Assembly: GCA_017433295.1 (NCBI GenBank)
Contig: JAFRHL010000034.1
Location: 1-64,000, forward strand
Direction of reading: 5' to 3'
Length of the DNA stretch: 64,000 nucleotides
DNA from: Eubacterium sp.
GTDB lineage: Bacteria; Bacillota; Clostridia; Lachnospirales; Lachnospiraceae
A model generated the notes under the pieces. It made no database searches and had not been told where the DNA came from. It saw nothing but the letters and a program-made list of their open reading frames with translations. Positions 50,489-57,974 of the stretch are shown one piece after another; the first letter of the stretch is position 1; every line of letters begins with the position of its first letter. The translations under genes and the position numbers were made by a program.

Positions 50489-51088
50489 TTACTGAGTGTA
50501 CATCATAAAGATCCGGTGGATCCCTTCCCTAAGCCAGGGACGGTATTCTTCCATGCTCACCGGCTGTTTCAGAAGGATGCAGTTGTAGCAGGTGGAACCC
50601 ACCAGCTCCACAATCGTAAAGAGCATCAATTCCGGTTCCCGGCAATGGATATTGCTTTGTTCCATCTGTGACATGTAGTATTCGTAGAATTGCTGGGATT
50701 CCTCAGGGACCGGCTGGGCCAGGGCGCTTCTAAACACCCCCCAGGAAAGATTTTTGGCGATGAAGGCTAAAAGCTTGGGTTCCTTCTCCAGCCTGTCGAT
50801 GATATAGTCCATGATAAAGAGCATCTGATTCTCAAATCCGTCCACCGGTGATCTCAGCAGGGCGGCATGGGCTTCTACAAAAAGCTGGGATGCCTTGTGA
50901 GCCGTCAGCTTGTTCCTGAGATCGTATTTATCCTTGAAATACAGATAAAAAGTGCCTTTTGCCAGGCCCGACTGACTGGCTATATCTGAAATTGTGGTTT
51001 TGGCAAAGCCTTTATTGGTAAACAGATCAAAGGCCGCCTGCAGGAGGGTGGCCTGTTTTTGTTGTTTATTTACTTCTACTTTACCCAT
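50489..51088 (-). CDS. TetR/AcrR family transcriptional regulator
   Basis: 199 residues from the ATG at 51088, preceded by AAGGTG; a GTG four codons earlier overlaps that site. The N-terminal TetR helix-turn-helix is TLLQAAFDLFTNKGFAKTTISDIASQSGLAKGTFYLYFKDKYDL (about 15-58). The ligand domain is not specific. It is divergent from an MMPL transporter gene. Palindromic TGACC-type boxes in the shared region, one over the transporter -35, suggest it represses that operon. Confidence 0.9.
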   Translation of the reverse strand: MGKVEVNKQQKQATLLQAAFDLFTNKGFAKTTISDIASQSGLAKGTFYLYFKDKYDLRNKLTAHKASQLFVEAHAALLRSPVDGFENQMLFIMDYIIDRLEKEPKLLAFIAKNLSWGVFRSALAQPVPEESQQFYEYYMSQMEQSNIHCREPELMLFTIVELVGSTCYNCILLKQPVSMEEYRPWLREGIHRIFMMYTQ

Positions 51089-51257
51089 TGTAGATAACAC
51101 CTTCTCTTCTTTTATGACCCGGATTCCGCACCTTTTGCGCGTATCAATTCAGAGTACGAATGATACGCCGCACCGGAACATCGGGGCATTCTTGATTATC
51201 TGGTTTTATTATTATTATTATTATTATGATCTGTGCTTACGCAGGAAAAGTCAATGG

Positions 51258-51280
51258 GTCAAAAATGACCAAAATTCATT
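51258..51280. promoter_or_regulatory. TetR-type operator, upstream site
   Basis: Overlapping palindromes: GGTCA-AAAA-TGACC (51258-51271) and AATGACCAAAATTCATT (51264-51280). They lie in the 291-base divergent region, which also has an (ATT)7 run at 51206-51227. Confidence 0.5.
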
Positions 51281-51314
51281 TTTTTATTTCCTATAAAATT
51301 GTGAAATAATATTA

Positions 51315-51343
51315 TTGACCAAAAGTCATTTTTTGAGTATTAT
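51315..51343 (+). promoter_or_regulatory. MMPL operon promoter with embedded operator
   Basis: TTGACC (51315-51320), 17-base spacer, TATTAT (51338-51343). TGAC-CAAAA-GTCA (51316-51328) overlaps the -35 box and repeats the TGACCAAAA core of the upstream site 50 bases away. Confidence 0.65.
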
Positions 51344-51379
51344 ATAGAGTGAATTAGATATAAGATAGGAGATGATCTT

Positions 51380-53452
51380 TTGATTAGCGTCGGTAAGTGG
51401 ATTGCCAGACATAAATATCTGATCCTGCTGGTGGGCTTTGCTTTGTTGATTCCGGCGGCCATCGGTATGATCACCACCAGAGTAAATTATGACCTGTTAA
51501 GCTATCTTCCGGAGTCCCTGGAGACAGTGAAGGGCCAGAATATCATGGTGGAGGAGTTTGGAACAGGCGGTTTTTCCATGGCCATCACGGAGGGTATGGA
51601 ATTAAAGGATGTAAGAAAACTGAAGAAGGATATCAGCCAGGTCCCCCATGTTAAAAGCGTTCTCTGGTATGATGATGTGGCCGGACTTTCCATACCGGTA
51701 GAGATGCTTCCGGGCAGGATAAGGAAGACATTTTTCAGGGATGACGCCACCATGATGTTGATTCTGTTTGATGATACCACATCCTCGGATGCCTCCATGG
51801 ATGCCATCGTGAAGATCCGGAAGATGGTCGGAAAGCAGTGCTTTTTAAGCGGTATGACCGGCGTGGTCAATGATATAAAGGATATTGCGCTGAAGGAGCT
51901 TCCTGTTTATGTTGTGATTGCATCGATTTTATCCATCATCATACTGGAACTGGCCACTACCTCTTATATAGTACCCTTCTTCTTTCTGGTCAGTATTGGA
52001 GTCAGTATCCTTTATAACCTGGGTACCAACTTTTTCTTCGGGCAGATATCATACATAACCAAGGCCCTGACGGCGGTACTCCAGCTGGCGGTAACCATTG
52101 ATTACTCGATCTTCCTGCTGAACAGTTATGAGGAGAACAAGAAGGAATATGAAGACAGAAATGACGCCATGGGGCATGCCATAGCAGCCACCTTCCGGTC
52201 CATCGTGGGAAGCTCGGTTACAACTGTGGCAGGTTTTATTGCCCTCTGTTTTATGACATTTGCCCTGGGCCGGGACCTGGGAATCGTTATGGCCAAGGGA
52301 GTACTTTTCGGGGTGGTTGCCTGTGTAACGGTACTGCCGGCCATGATTCTGGTCTTTGATAATCTGATCGATAAGACCCAGCACCGCCCGTTGGTGAAAA
52401 CCATGGAGAGACCGTCACATTTTATCATAAAGCATTATAAGGTGTGGATCGTGATCTTTCTTCTGATGCTGGGGCCGGCTCTTTACGGCAACAGCCATTA
52501 CAAGATATATTATGACATTGCCAGAGGTCTTCCTTCCACCATGCCCTCCAATGTGGCCAACAAGAAGCTGAAGGACACCTTTGACATGAGCACCATGCAT
52601 GTTATCATGCTGGACCGGAATCTGGAGAATAAGGAAAAACGGAAGATGCTCCAGGAGGTGGAAAAGGTGGATGGCGTTAAGCGGACCATCGGCATATCAA
52701 CCCTGCTGGGACCCCTGGTGCCGGATTCCATGATCCCGGATAAACTTCAGTCCATGCTCCGAAGCGATGAATACGAGCTGGCCTTTGTAAGCTCTCATTA
52801 TTCGGACGCCACTCCCCAGGTAAACAAGCAGGTGGGCGAGATCGACAAGATCATAAAGAGATATGATAAAACTGCCATGGTCATCGGGGAAGCTCCCCTG
52901 ATGAAGGACCTGCAGGATGTAACGGACATCGATTTAAAGATGGTTAATATCGTTTCCATGGGAGCAATTTTCGTTATTATATTACTGGTATTTAAGTCCA
53001 TATCCCTGCCGGTCCTCCTGGTGGCGGTCATAGAATTTGCCATTACGGTAAATATGTCCTTTGCCTGTTATATGGGAACGGAGCTGGCCTTTGTGGCCAG
53101 TATCGTTATCGGGACTATTCAGCTGGGGGCAACCGTAGATTATGCCATTCTGATGACCAGCCGTTATGTATCGGAGCGCCAGAGCGGGAAGAGTAAGAGA
53201 GAGTCCGTGGAGATTGCCCATCAGACCAGTATGCTCTCTGTCATTACCAGCGGTTTAAGCTTCTTTGCGGCCACCTTCGGTGTGGCTGCCTACACCCAGG
53301 CGGACATGATCGGTTCCATATGTACTTTGCTGGCCAGAGGAGCGGTGATCAGCATGATGGCGGTACTCTTTGTACTTCCTGCCATGTTTATGATCTTTGA
53401 CCGGATCATCTGCATGACGACCATGGGATTTGGAAAGCGGACACAACGATAA
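51380..53452 (+). CDS. MMPL/RND-family transporter
   Basis: 690 residues with about 12 membrane helices in two MMPL halves. First half: VVIASILSIIILELATTSYIVPFFFLVSIGVSILYNLGTNFFFG, then AVLQLAVTIDYSIFLLNSYEENK and MGHAIAATFRSIVGSSVTTVAGFIALCFMTFALGRDLG. Second half: VAVIEFAITVNMSF, LGATVDYAILMTSRYVSERQSGKSKRESVEIAHQTS. The conserved TIDYSIFL and TVDYAILM Asp residues probably carry protons. Large extracellular loops lie after helices 1 and 7. Such proteins export lipids or hydrophobic compounds. The start is TTG with AGGAGA upstream. The heptad-repeat gene follows after 79 bases. Confidence 0.92.
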   Translation: MISVGKWIARHKYLILLVGFALLIPAAIGMITTRVNYDLLSYLPESLETVKGQNIMVEEFGTGGFSMAITEGMELKDVRKLKKDISQVPHVKSVLWYDDVAGLSIPVEMLPGRIRKTFFRDDATMMLILFDDTTSSDASMDAIVKIRKMVGKQCFLSGMTGVVNDIKDIALKELPVYVVIASILSIIILELATTSYIVPFFFLVSIGVSILYNLGTNFFFGQISYITKALTAVLQLAVTIDYSIFLLNSYEENKKEYEDRNDAMGHAIAATFRSIVGSSVTTVAGFIALCFMTFALGRDLGIVMAKGVLFGVVACVTVLPAMILVFDNLIDKTQHRPLVKTMERPSHFIIKHYKVWIVIFLLMLGPALYGNSHYKIYYDIARGLPSTMPSNVANKKLKDTFDMSTMHVIMLDRNLENKEKRKMLQEVEKVDGVKRTIGISTLLGPLVPDSMIPDKLQSMLRSDEYELAFVSSHYSDATPQVNKQVGEIDKIIKRYDKTAMVIGEAPLMKDLQDVTDIDLKMVNIVSMGAIFVIILLVFKSISLPVLLVAVIEFAITVNMSFACYMGTELAFVASIVIGTIQLGATVDYAILMTSRYVSERQSGKSKRESVEIAHQTSMLSVITSGLSFFAATFGVAAYTQADMIGSICTLLARGAVISMMAVLFVLPAMFMIFDRIICMTTMGFGKRTQR

Positions 53453-53467
53453 ATATTATATAGTTAG

Positions 53468-53496
53468 TTGCATAAAACTAAAGTTTGGTGTATAAA
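53468..53496 (+). promoter_or_regulatory. Internal promoter of the heptad-repeat protein gene
   Basis: TTGCAT (53468-53473), 17-base spacer, TATAAA (53491-53496), between the MMPL gene and its neighbour. The neighbour may therefore be expressed independently of the TetR-controlled promoter. Confidence 0.6.
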
Positions 53497-53531
53497 TAGA
53501 TTATAACATTTTTTAGGAAGGGGTAATCAGA

Positions 53532-56057
53532 GTGAGAAAAACAGGATTAAGCAGATATATTACAAGACTGACGGCATTTCTCCTCAGCGGTTCCATGATC
53601 ATTTCCAATGTGGTTCCGGTTGCGGCCGCATCGAAGAAGAAGGACAACAAAGATAAAGTGGAAACTGTCTACGTGAATGCCAATGCCGAGGGTGATACAG
53701 ACAAGATCACTGTCAGCGAACAGCTGAAAAGTCATGGGGAAGGTTCCATTGAGGATTACAGTACCCTTAAGAATATTAAGAATGTAAAGGGCGATGAAGA
53801 GTTTACCCGGAATGCGGACTGCAGCATCACCTGGTCCGGCACCGGAGAAGATATTTTCTATCAGGGTGAATCTGACGCAGCCCTTCCGGTTTCCGTAAAG
53901 GTAACCTACTTTCTGGACGGGAAGAAGATATCGCCGGAAAAACTGGCAGGAAAAAGCGGTAAGGTTAAGATCCGTTTTGACTATACCAATAATACCAGCA
54001 ACACGGTAAAGGTTAACAAGAAGGATGTCTCCGTGCAGACTCCCTTTACCATCGTGTCCGCCATGATCCTCCCCTCTGAGAATTTCTCCAATGTCGAAGT
54101 GGAAAACGGCAGAGTTGTCAACGACGGAGACCGGAATATTGTGATCGGCATGGCCATGCCGGGACTCCGCAAGAGCCTGAAGCTTGATGATTACGAGAAG
54201 CTCAGCGATGTTGACATTCCTGACCACGTGGAGGTAACAGCCGACGCCACCGATTTCGAGCTTTCCATGACTGCCACCATGGCCACCACAGGAACCATTA
54301 ATGAGTTTGATCTGGACGGGTTAGACGATCTTGATGATCTGAAGAAGGATATGGATAAGCTGACGGACGCTTCCTCAGAACTGATCGAGGGAAGCGGAAA
54401 GCTTCTTGACGGCCTCAATACCCTGGACAGCTCCATGAAAACCTATACCAAAGGGGTCTCCAAGGCTGATGAAGGAGCCGGCCAGCTGCGTGACGGCCTG
54501 AAGAAGGTAGCCGGCAAGAAGGCGGAGTTCGAAAAGGGAGCGGAGGATCTCACCAAGGGTCTCTCCACCCTGAAAAACGGTACAAAAACCTTAAAGAAGG
54601 GCGTAAATGATTACACCAGCGGCGCTTCCACCCTGGAGAAGGGAATTGAGAATGCGGCCTCCGGGTCATCCGCACTGAAGAGTGGAGCAGGCTCTTTATC
54701 AAAGGGGCTGAAGGATTACACGGATGGAGCTGAGCAGATCCAGCAGGGGGTACATAAGATTAATTCGGAGGTATCCTCCATTAAGATTCCCCAGGACGCC
54801 AGTGAGGCAGCCAAAAAGCTGGCGGCAGATGCCAAACAGCTTAAGGCAAAGGAAGCTGAGATCAATGCCATGATGAAAAAGCTTTCTACGCTGGAGAAGG
54901 ATCTTAATGATTACAAAACAGATGTTCAGTCCTGGATGGGTAAAGTGGTGGAAAAGGCCAATGCAACTGACGAAAAGGCTAAAACTGAGACTAAAAGTAA
55001 GCTTCAGGATATGGCTTCCAGCGCAAATAGTAAAGCTCTGGAGAAGGTGAATGATAAGGCAGAAAAAGGTCGTGACGCATCAAAGAAAAGCCATGATAAT
55101 GCTGCCTCAGCGGCTGCCTCAGCAGTTAATGAAGCAAAAAGTCAGATCGATGGGATGAATCTTACAGATGAACAGAAAAGTGCAATAAAAAACAAATTGG
55201 ACAGCATAAGTAATAGTGTAAGTAATGCCAATGTTGCTTCTGTGGAAAATGAGACCAGTGTTGACCTTGGCCTCAGTACCGAAGTATCAGATATGAATAT
55301 TTCTGGTGAACTGAAATCTGAGCTTGGGAAATTCCCCACGATGGAGCTGGATGTTAAGGACGCAGACACCGGTCAGATCATTGCTATCATTGAGGATATG
55401 AAGAGCCAGGCCAAGGTCCTGGAAAAATACGGTTCTACAGTTGAAGGATTGAAGGAAAAAATCCCTGAATTGAGAGAGGGACTGAATAAGATTGATAAAG
55501 GTGCTTCGCGGCTTGCTGAAAACAGCGACAAACTCATCAAGGGTATGAAACAATTGTCTTCAGGTATTGACTCTCTTAACAGCGGTCTGAATGCCCTGGA
55601 AGACGGTGCAAAGAAGCTTACAGCCAATAACAATAGCCTGACCGGAGGAACTTCCTCGCTGGATGATGGCGCAGGTAAACTTCTTTCCGGCAGCAAGAAG
55701 CTGGAGCTGGCTGTAAAGAAGGTCACCAAAGCAGCAGATCTTCTGGCAACCGGATCTGTTCAGCTGAAGAACGGAACCGGTAAGCTTGATTCCGCAGGCG
55801 ACCAGATCAACAGCGGCGTGGGCAAGCTGGTCGGCGGTATGCAGACCCTTAATGACGGATTTGTCAAATTCGATGAAGAGGGTATCAAGAAGCTGGCTGA
55901 CCTGGCCGGAGATGACCTTGATTCCATGACCACCCAGCTGAAAGCCATCAAGGAAGCGGATAAGAGTTACCAGTCCTATGGTGGAATCAAAGAGGGATCA
56001 AAGGGTAGTGTGAAGTTCATTATCGAGACGGCTGCCATTGAGAAGGATGATGAGTAG
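53532..56057 (+). CDS. Secreted X-X-X-Leu-X-X-Gly heptad-repeat protein
   Basis: 841 residues. The signal peptide covers about residues 1-33. A beta-rich N-terminal part (ALPVSVKVTYFLDGKKISPEKLAGKSGKVKIRFDYTNNT) is followed by long Leu-x-x-Gly heptads (GLKKVAGKKAEFEKGAEDLTKGLSTLKNGTKTLKKGVNDY..., about 280-400) and again from 600 to 770. Between them is an Ala/Lys-rich coiled coil. This pattern is seen in YhgE/Pip-like proteins encoded beside MMPL transporters. Unlike those, no C-terminal membrane domain is present, so it should be outside the membrane as a partner of the transporter. The start is GTG with AGGAAGGGG upstream. Confidence 0.8.
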   Translation: MRKTGLSRYITRLTAFLLSGSMIISNVVPVAAASKKKDNKDKVETVYVNANAEGDTDKITVSEQLKSHGEGSIEDYSTLKNIKNVKGDEEFTRNADCSITWSGTGEDIFYQGESDAALPVSVKVTYFLDGKKISPEKLAGKSGKVKIRFDYTNNTSNTVKVNKKDVSVQTPFTIVSAMILPSENFSNVEVENGRVVNDGDRNIVIGMAMPGLRKSLKLDDYEKLSDVDIPDHVEVTADATDFELSMTATMATTGTINEFDLDGLDDLDDLKKDMDKLTDASSELIEGSGKLLDGLNTLDSSMKTYTKGVSKADEGAGQLRDGLKKVAGKKAEFEKGAEDLTKGLSTLKNGTKTLKKGVNDYTSGASTLEKGIENAASGSSALKSGAGSLSKGLKDYTDGAEQIQQGVHKINSEVSSIKIPQDASEAAKKLAADAKQLKAKEAEINAMMKKLSTLEKDLNDYKTDVQSWMGKVVEKANATDEKAKTETKSKLQDMASSANSKALEKVNDKAEKGRDASKKSHDNAASAAASAVNEAKSQIDGMNLTDEQKSAIKNKLDSISNSVSNANVASVENETSVDLGLSTEVSDMNISGELKSELGKFPTMELDVKDADTGQIIAIIEDMKSQAKVLEKYGSTVEGLKEKIPELREGLNKIDKGASRLAENSDKLIKGMKQLSSGIDSLNSGLNALEDGAKKLTANNNSLTGGTSSLDDGAGKLLSGSKKLELAVKKVTKAADLLATGSVQLKNGTGKLDSAGDQINSGVGKLVGGMQTLNDGFVKFDEEGIKKLADLAGDDLDSMTTQLKAIKEADKSYQSYGGIKEGSKGSVKFIIETAAIEKDDE

Positions 56058-56101
56058 AATTCAGATGGGCCAGGTGTAGGCCTGTTTAATAAACAGATTT
56101 C

Positions 56102-56244
56102 ACAGACGCCGTAAGGGGTGTATAGTTCTCCCCGGGTTCCCTTGCTCCTCGGAAAATCAATCGAAATCGCTTCAGCGGTTCCTGCATTTTGATTTCCTGC
56201 GGTGCAAAGTCACCCGGGGAGAAACTGTACACCCCTTCCGGCTG
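56102..56244 (+). repeat. Inverted-repeat element, copy A
   Basis: Left arm 56108-56137 and right arm 56212-56242 are inverted complements with few mismatches (arm text begins GCCGTAAGGGGTGTA). Between them lies the shared core: GTTCC..TT.CTCCTCGGAAA at its left end and TGATTTCCTGCGGTGCAAAG at its right end, with a 34-base variable middle. ACAGACGCC precedes the left arm. It lies directly after the heptad-repeat gene, next to element B. No open frame is shared with the other copies. Confidence 0.8.
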
Positions 56245-56246
56245 CC

Positions 56247-56407
56247 AGTATAACGGTTCTTAAATAACTGGACCGAATGCTTGCTTGCTCATCCCGATAG
56301 CACACACCTGAAAGCCTCATCGTAGCCCGCTACGACTTCGTTTTCAGGTGCGCACTCTCGGGCAAGCATTCGGCGCATTAGTCCAGTTATTTTGCGAACG
56401 TTATACT
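56247..56407. repeat. 161-bp near-perfect palindrome (element B)
   Basis: The whole stretch is one giant inverted repeat centred at 56327. Outer arms start AGTATAACG and end CGTTATACT. An inner ACCTGAAA pairs with TTTCAGGT, and the tip is TCGTAG-CCCG-CTACGA (56320-56335). Sequence is unrelated to elements A, C and D. It abuts element A. It could fold as a very long hairpin in RNA or single-stranded DNA. Confidence 0.8.
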
Positions 56408-56442
56408 AGTTGTCTGTAGAAGTACGGGAGAGATACCCTTCT

Positions 56443-57302
56443 TTAAGATGTGAGAGTATTTTGTAACTTCAGCAGTTCTTTTTCTAACCTTTTTGCTTTT
56501 TCTTCAGCCTGTTTAGCCCTGATCTCAGCCTGCTGAAGATCAGCTTTGGCTCTGGCCTTGGCCTGCTCAAGATCAACTTTGGTTTGCTCAAGATCAACTT
56601 TGGTTTGCTCAAGTTCAGCTTTTGTTCTGGCAAGTTCTTCATTAGCCCCTCTCCAGTCAAAGGTCTGAAAATTTTCAAAGAGCACACCCATGTCCTTTCC
56701 CTCCTTAACATTTTTAAGTATCTATACTCCCTTAAAGGTACGATTTTATAGGTGAAATCAGGAATACACTCCATAATCAGATGCGCGTGAGATATTCGAT
56801 CTGAAAGGTTTGGCCCTGCAGTCCATTTTTCTGCTCCTTCATAATAAACAATAGGAATGATAAGGGGATAACGGAAGCTCTTAGCTTTGTTGGAGTCTCT
56901 TTTTTGTTCATTACATTTTCTTGCGTAATCTTTCCAGATGACGGACATATAATGGAGAAGCTGCATTGCCACATCGTAATCGACCTGGGATTTGTGCTCG
57001 ATCAGGGAGATCACGTAAACTTCCTCCTGTCTGTCACCGATCCTGACCTGTATCTTTTTTATTGTATCCCCTTCTACCTCAATCCCCAGAAGAAATCGGA
57101 ATCTGCTGGTCTGGTCTTCGATGTCCTCCGGTTTGACATCTGAAAAAAAGCTGATACCGGAATAGTCTTTCAGGAACTGGCTGGTCAGGACATTGTTTTT
57201 AAATATGTCCTTGCTGTTTACATCCCTGATATGTGATAATTCCCCGGGACTTTCTGTAGTTTTATTGTTGTTAGTATATTTTACTATGTATTTCAATATC
57301 AA
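56443..57302 (-). pseudogene. Rpn/YhgA-family PD-(D/E)XK nuclease (transposase_31), frameshifted
   Basis: The N-terminal frame (57302 to about 56710) has SLIEHKSQVDYDVAMQLLHYMSVIWKDYA, the E-x-K nuclease core of the Rpn/YhgA family, and YPLIIPIVYYEGAEKW, also typical. It then runs into a wrong frame. The minus-strand frame 56691-56443, reading MGVLFENFQTFDWRG then repeated LEQTKVD heptads, is the natural continuation. The two join if one base is added in the T5 run at 56711-56715 (A5 on the coding strand), restoring KNVKEGKDMG. The coiled-coil tail is coded by 21-bp repeats. The N-terminus is TTG-started and may be shortened. Either a decayed gene or one needing slippage. Confidence 0.75.
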
Positions 57303-57336
57303 ATGTTGAGTTGTGGGGGTGTTTTTGTTTGACCGG

Positions 57337-57472
57337 ACAGACGCAGAGAAGGAGGGGGACTATGTCTGCAAGTTCCGTTCCTCCTCGGAAATTGAAGTCA
57401 TTTGGCGCCTTTTGTCCATGATTTCCTGCGGTGCAAAGTCACTTGCAGACATGGTCCATCTCCTTCTCTGTT
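57337..57472 (+). repeat. Inverted-repeat element, copy C
   Basis: Arms 57344-57373 and 57441-57470 are near-perfect inverted complements (arm text starts CAGAGAAGGAGG). The core has the same left block (TTCCGTTCCTCCTCGGAAA) and right block (TGATTTCCTGCGGTGCAAAG) as copies A and D, with a 27-base middle. ACAGAC precedes the left arm. GGAAAT and ATTTCC at the inner ends of the core can pair, leaving two conserved internal-loop strands. Confidence 0.85.
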
Positions 57473-57536
57473 GTTTATTGGCCGGTAAAGGTAAATTCAT
57501 CTGATTTTTATCATTTATATAGGCAAGGAACCAGAT

Positions 57537-57671
57537 ATGATATGTGCGGTTTGTAAAAATCCAGATGAAAGTATATATATTAACAAATTAACTGATTTTT
57601 TCTATCAGAATATACCCATGGAACTGGTCTCAGGCAGAAAAAAATATACTTTCTGTTCTTATCTGCCCTGA
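57537..57671 (+). CDS. Possible 44-residue Cys-containing small protein
   Basis: ATG at 57537 with AAGG eight to nine bases upstream opens a frame to TGA at 57669-57671. It begins MICAVCKNPDESIY with a C-x-x-C pair and ends YTFCSYLP. It lies between elements C and D. The 3' end overlaps a hairpin (CTCAGGCAGA 57629-57638 with TCTGCCCTGAG 57662-57672). It may be the start of a truncated zinc-ribbon protein or chance. No family is recognised. Confidence 0.25.
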   Translation: MICAVCKNPDESIYINKLTDFFYQNIPMELVSGRKKYTFCSYLP

Positions 57672-57736
57672 GCTAATGATAGGACGAATTCAGAGAAAGA
57701 TATGACCGGGGTTTATGCTTTTTTGTCCAGCACTCA

Positions 57737-57939
57737 GCCGGAAGGGTGCCTACTCCTACATCCGGTATATAGTAGTGGGGGAAGGGTATATGTCTGAAAG
57801 TGACTTTGCACCGCAGGAAATCACAGACAAAAACTGCCAAATAACTCCAATTTCCGAGGAGGAACGGAACTTTCAGACATATACCCTTCCCCCGCAACGT
57901 CAAACCTGGGGAGATTTATAGGTCCCTTCCGGCGTCTGT
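57737..57939 (-). repeat. Inverted-repeat element, copy D (opposite orientation)
   Basis: Inner arms 57777-57801 and 57869-57893 are perfect 25-bp inverted complements (arm text starts GGGGGAAGGGTATATG). The enclosed core, read on the minus strand, matches copy C except for seven positions in the 27-base middle. A second outer pair, GCCGGAAGGG (57737-57746) with CCCTTCCGGC (57924-57933), encloses about 30 unpaired bases on each side. GTCTGT follows, the complement of the ACAGAC seen at copies A and C. Confidence 0.85.
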
Positions 57940-57974
57940 ACGTAGAATAATAAAACACCCCTGCAACTCAACAT

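Noticed and set aside
51206-51227. (ATT)7 microsatellite in the tetR-MMPL intergenic region
   Set aside because: A short AT-rich trinucleotide run in a non-coding region. No sign of a regulatory role beyond easy melting, and no repeat of it elsewhere was noticed.
53532-56057. Heptad-repeat protein as a phage tail or methyl-accepting protein
   Set aside because: The Leu-x-x-Gly periodicity, signal peptide and MMPL neighbour fit the envelope family better; no phage genes or signalling domains are near.
57313-57504. Open frame across element C giving KFRSSSEIEVIW-type peptide, also readable in copy D
   Set aside because: Copies C and D share the frame because their middles are the same length, but copy A has a 34-base middle that breaks it. 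The arms differ freely, so coding is unlikely.
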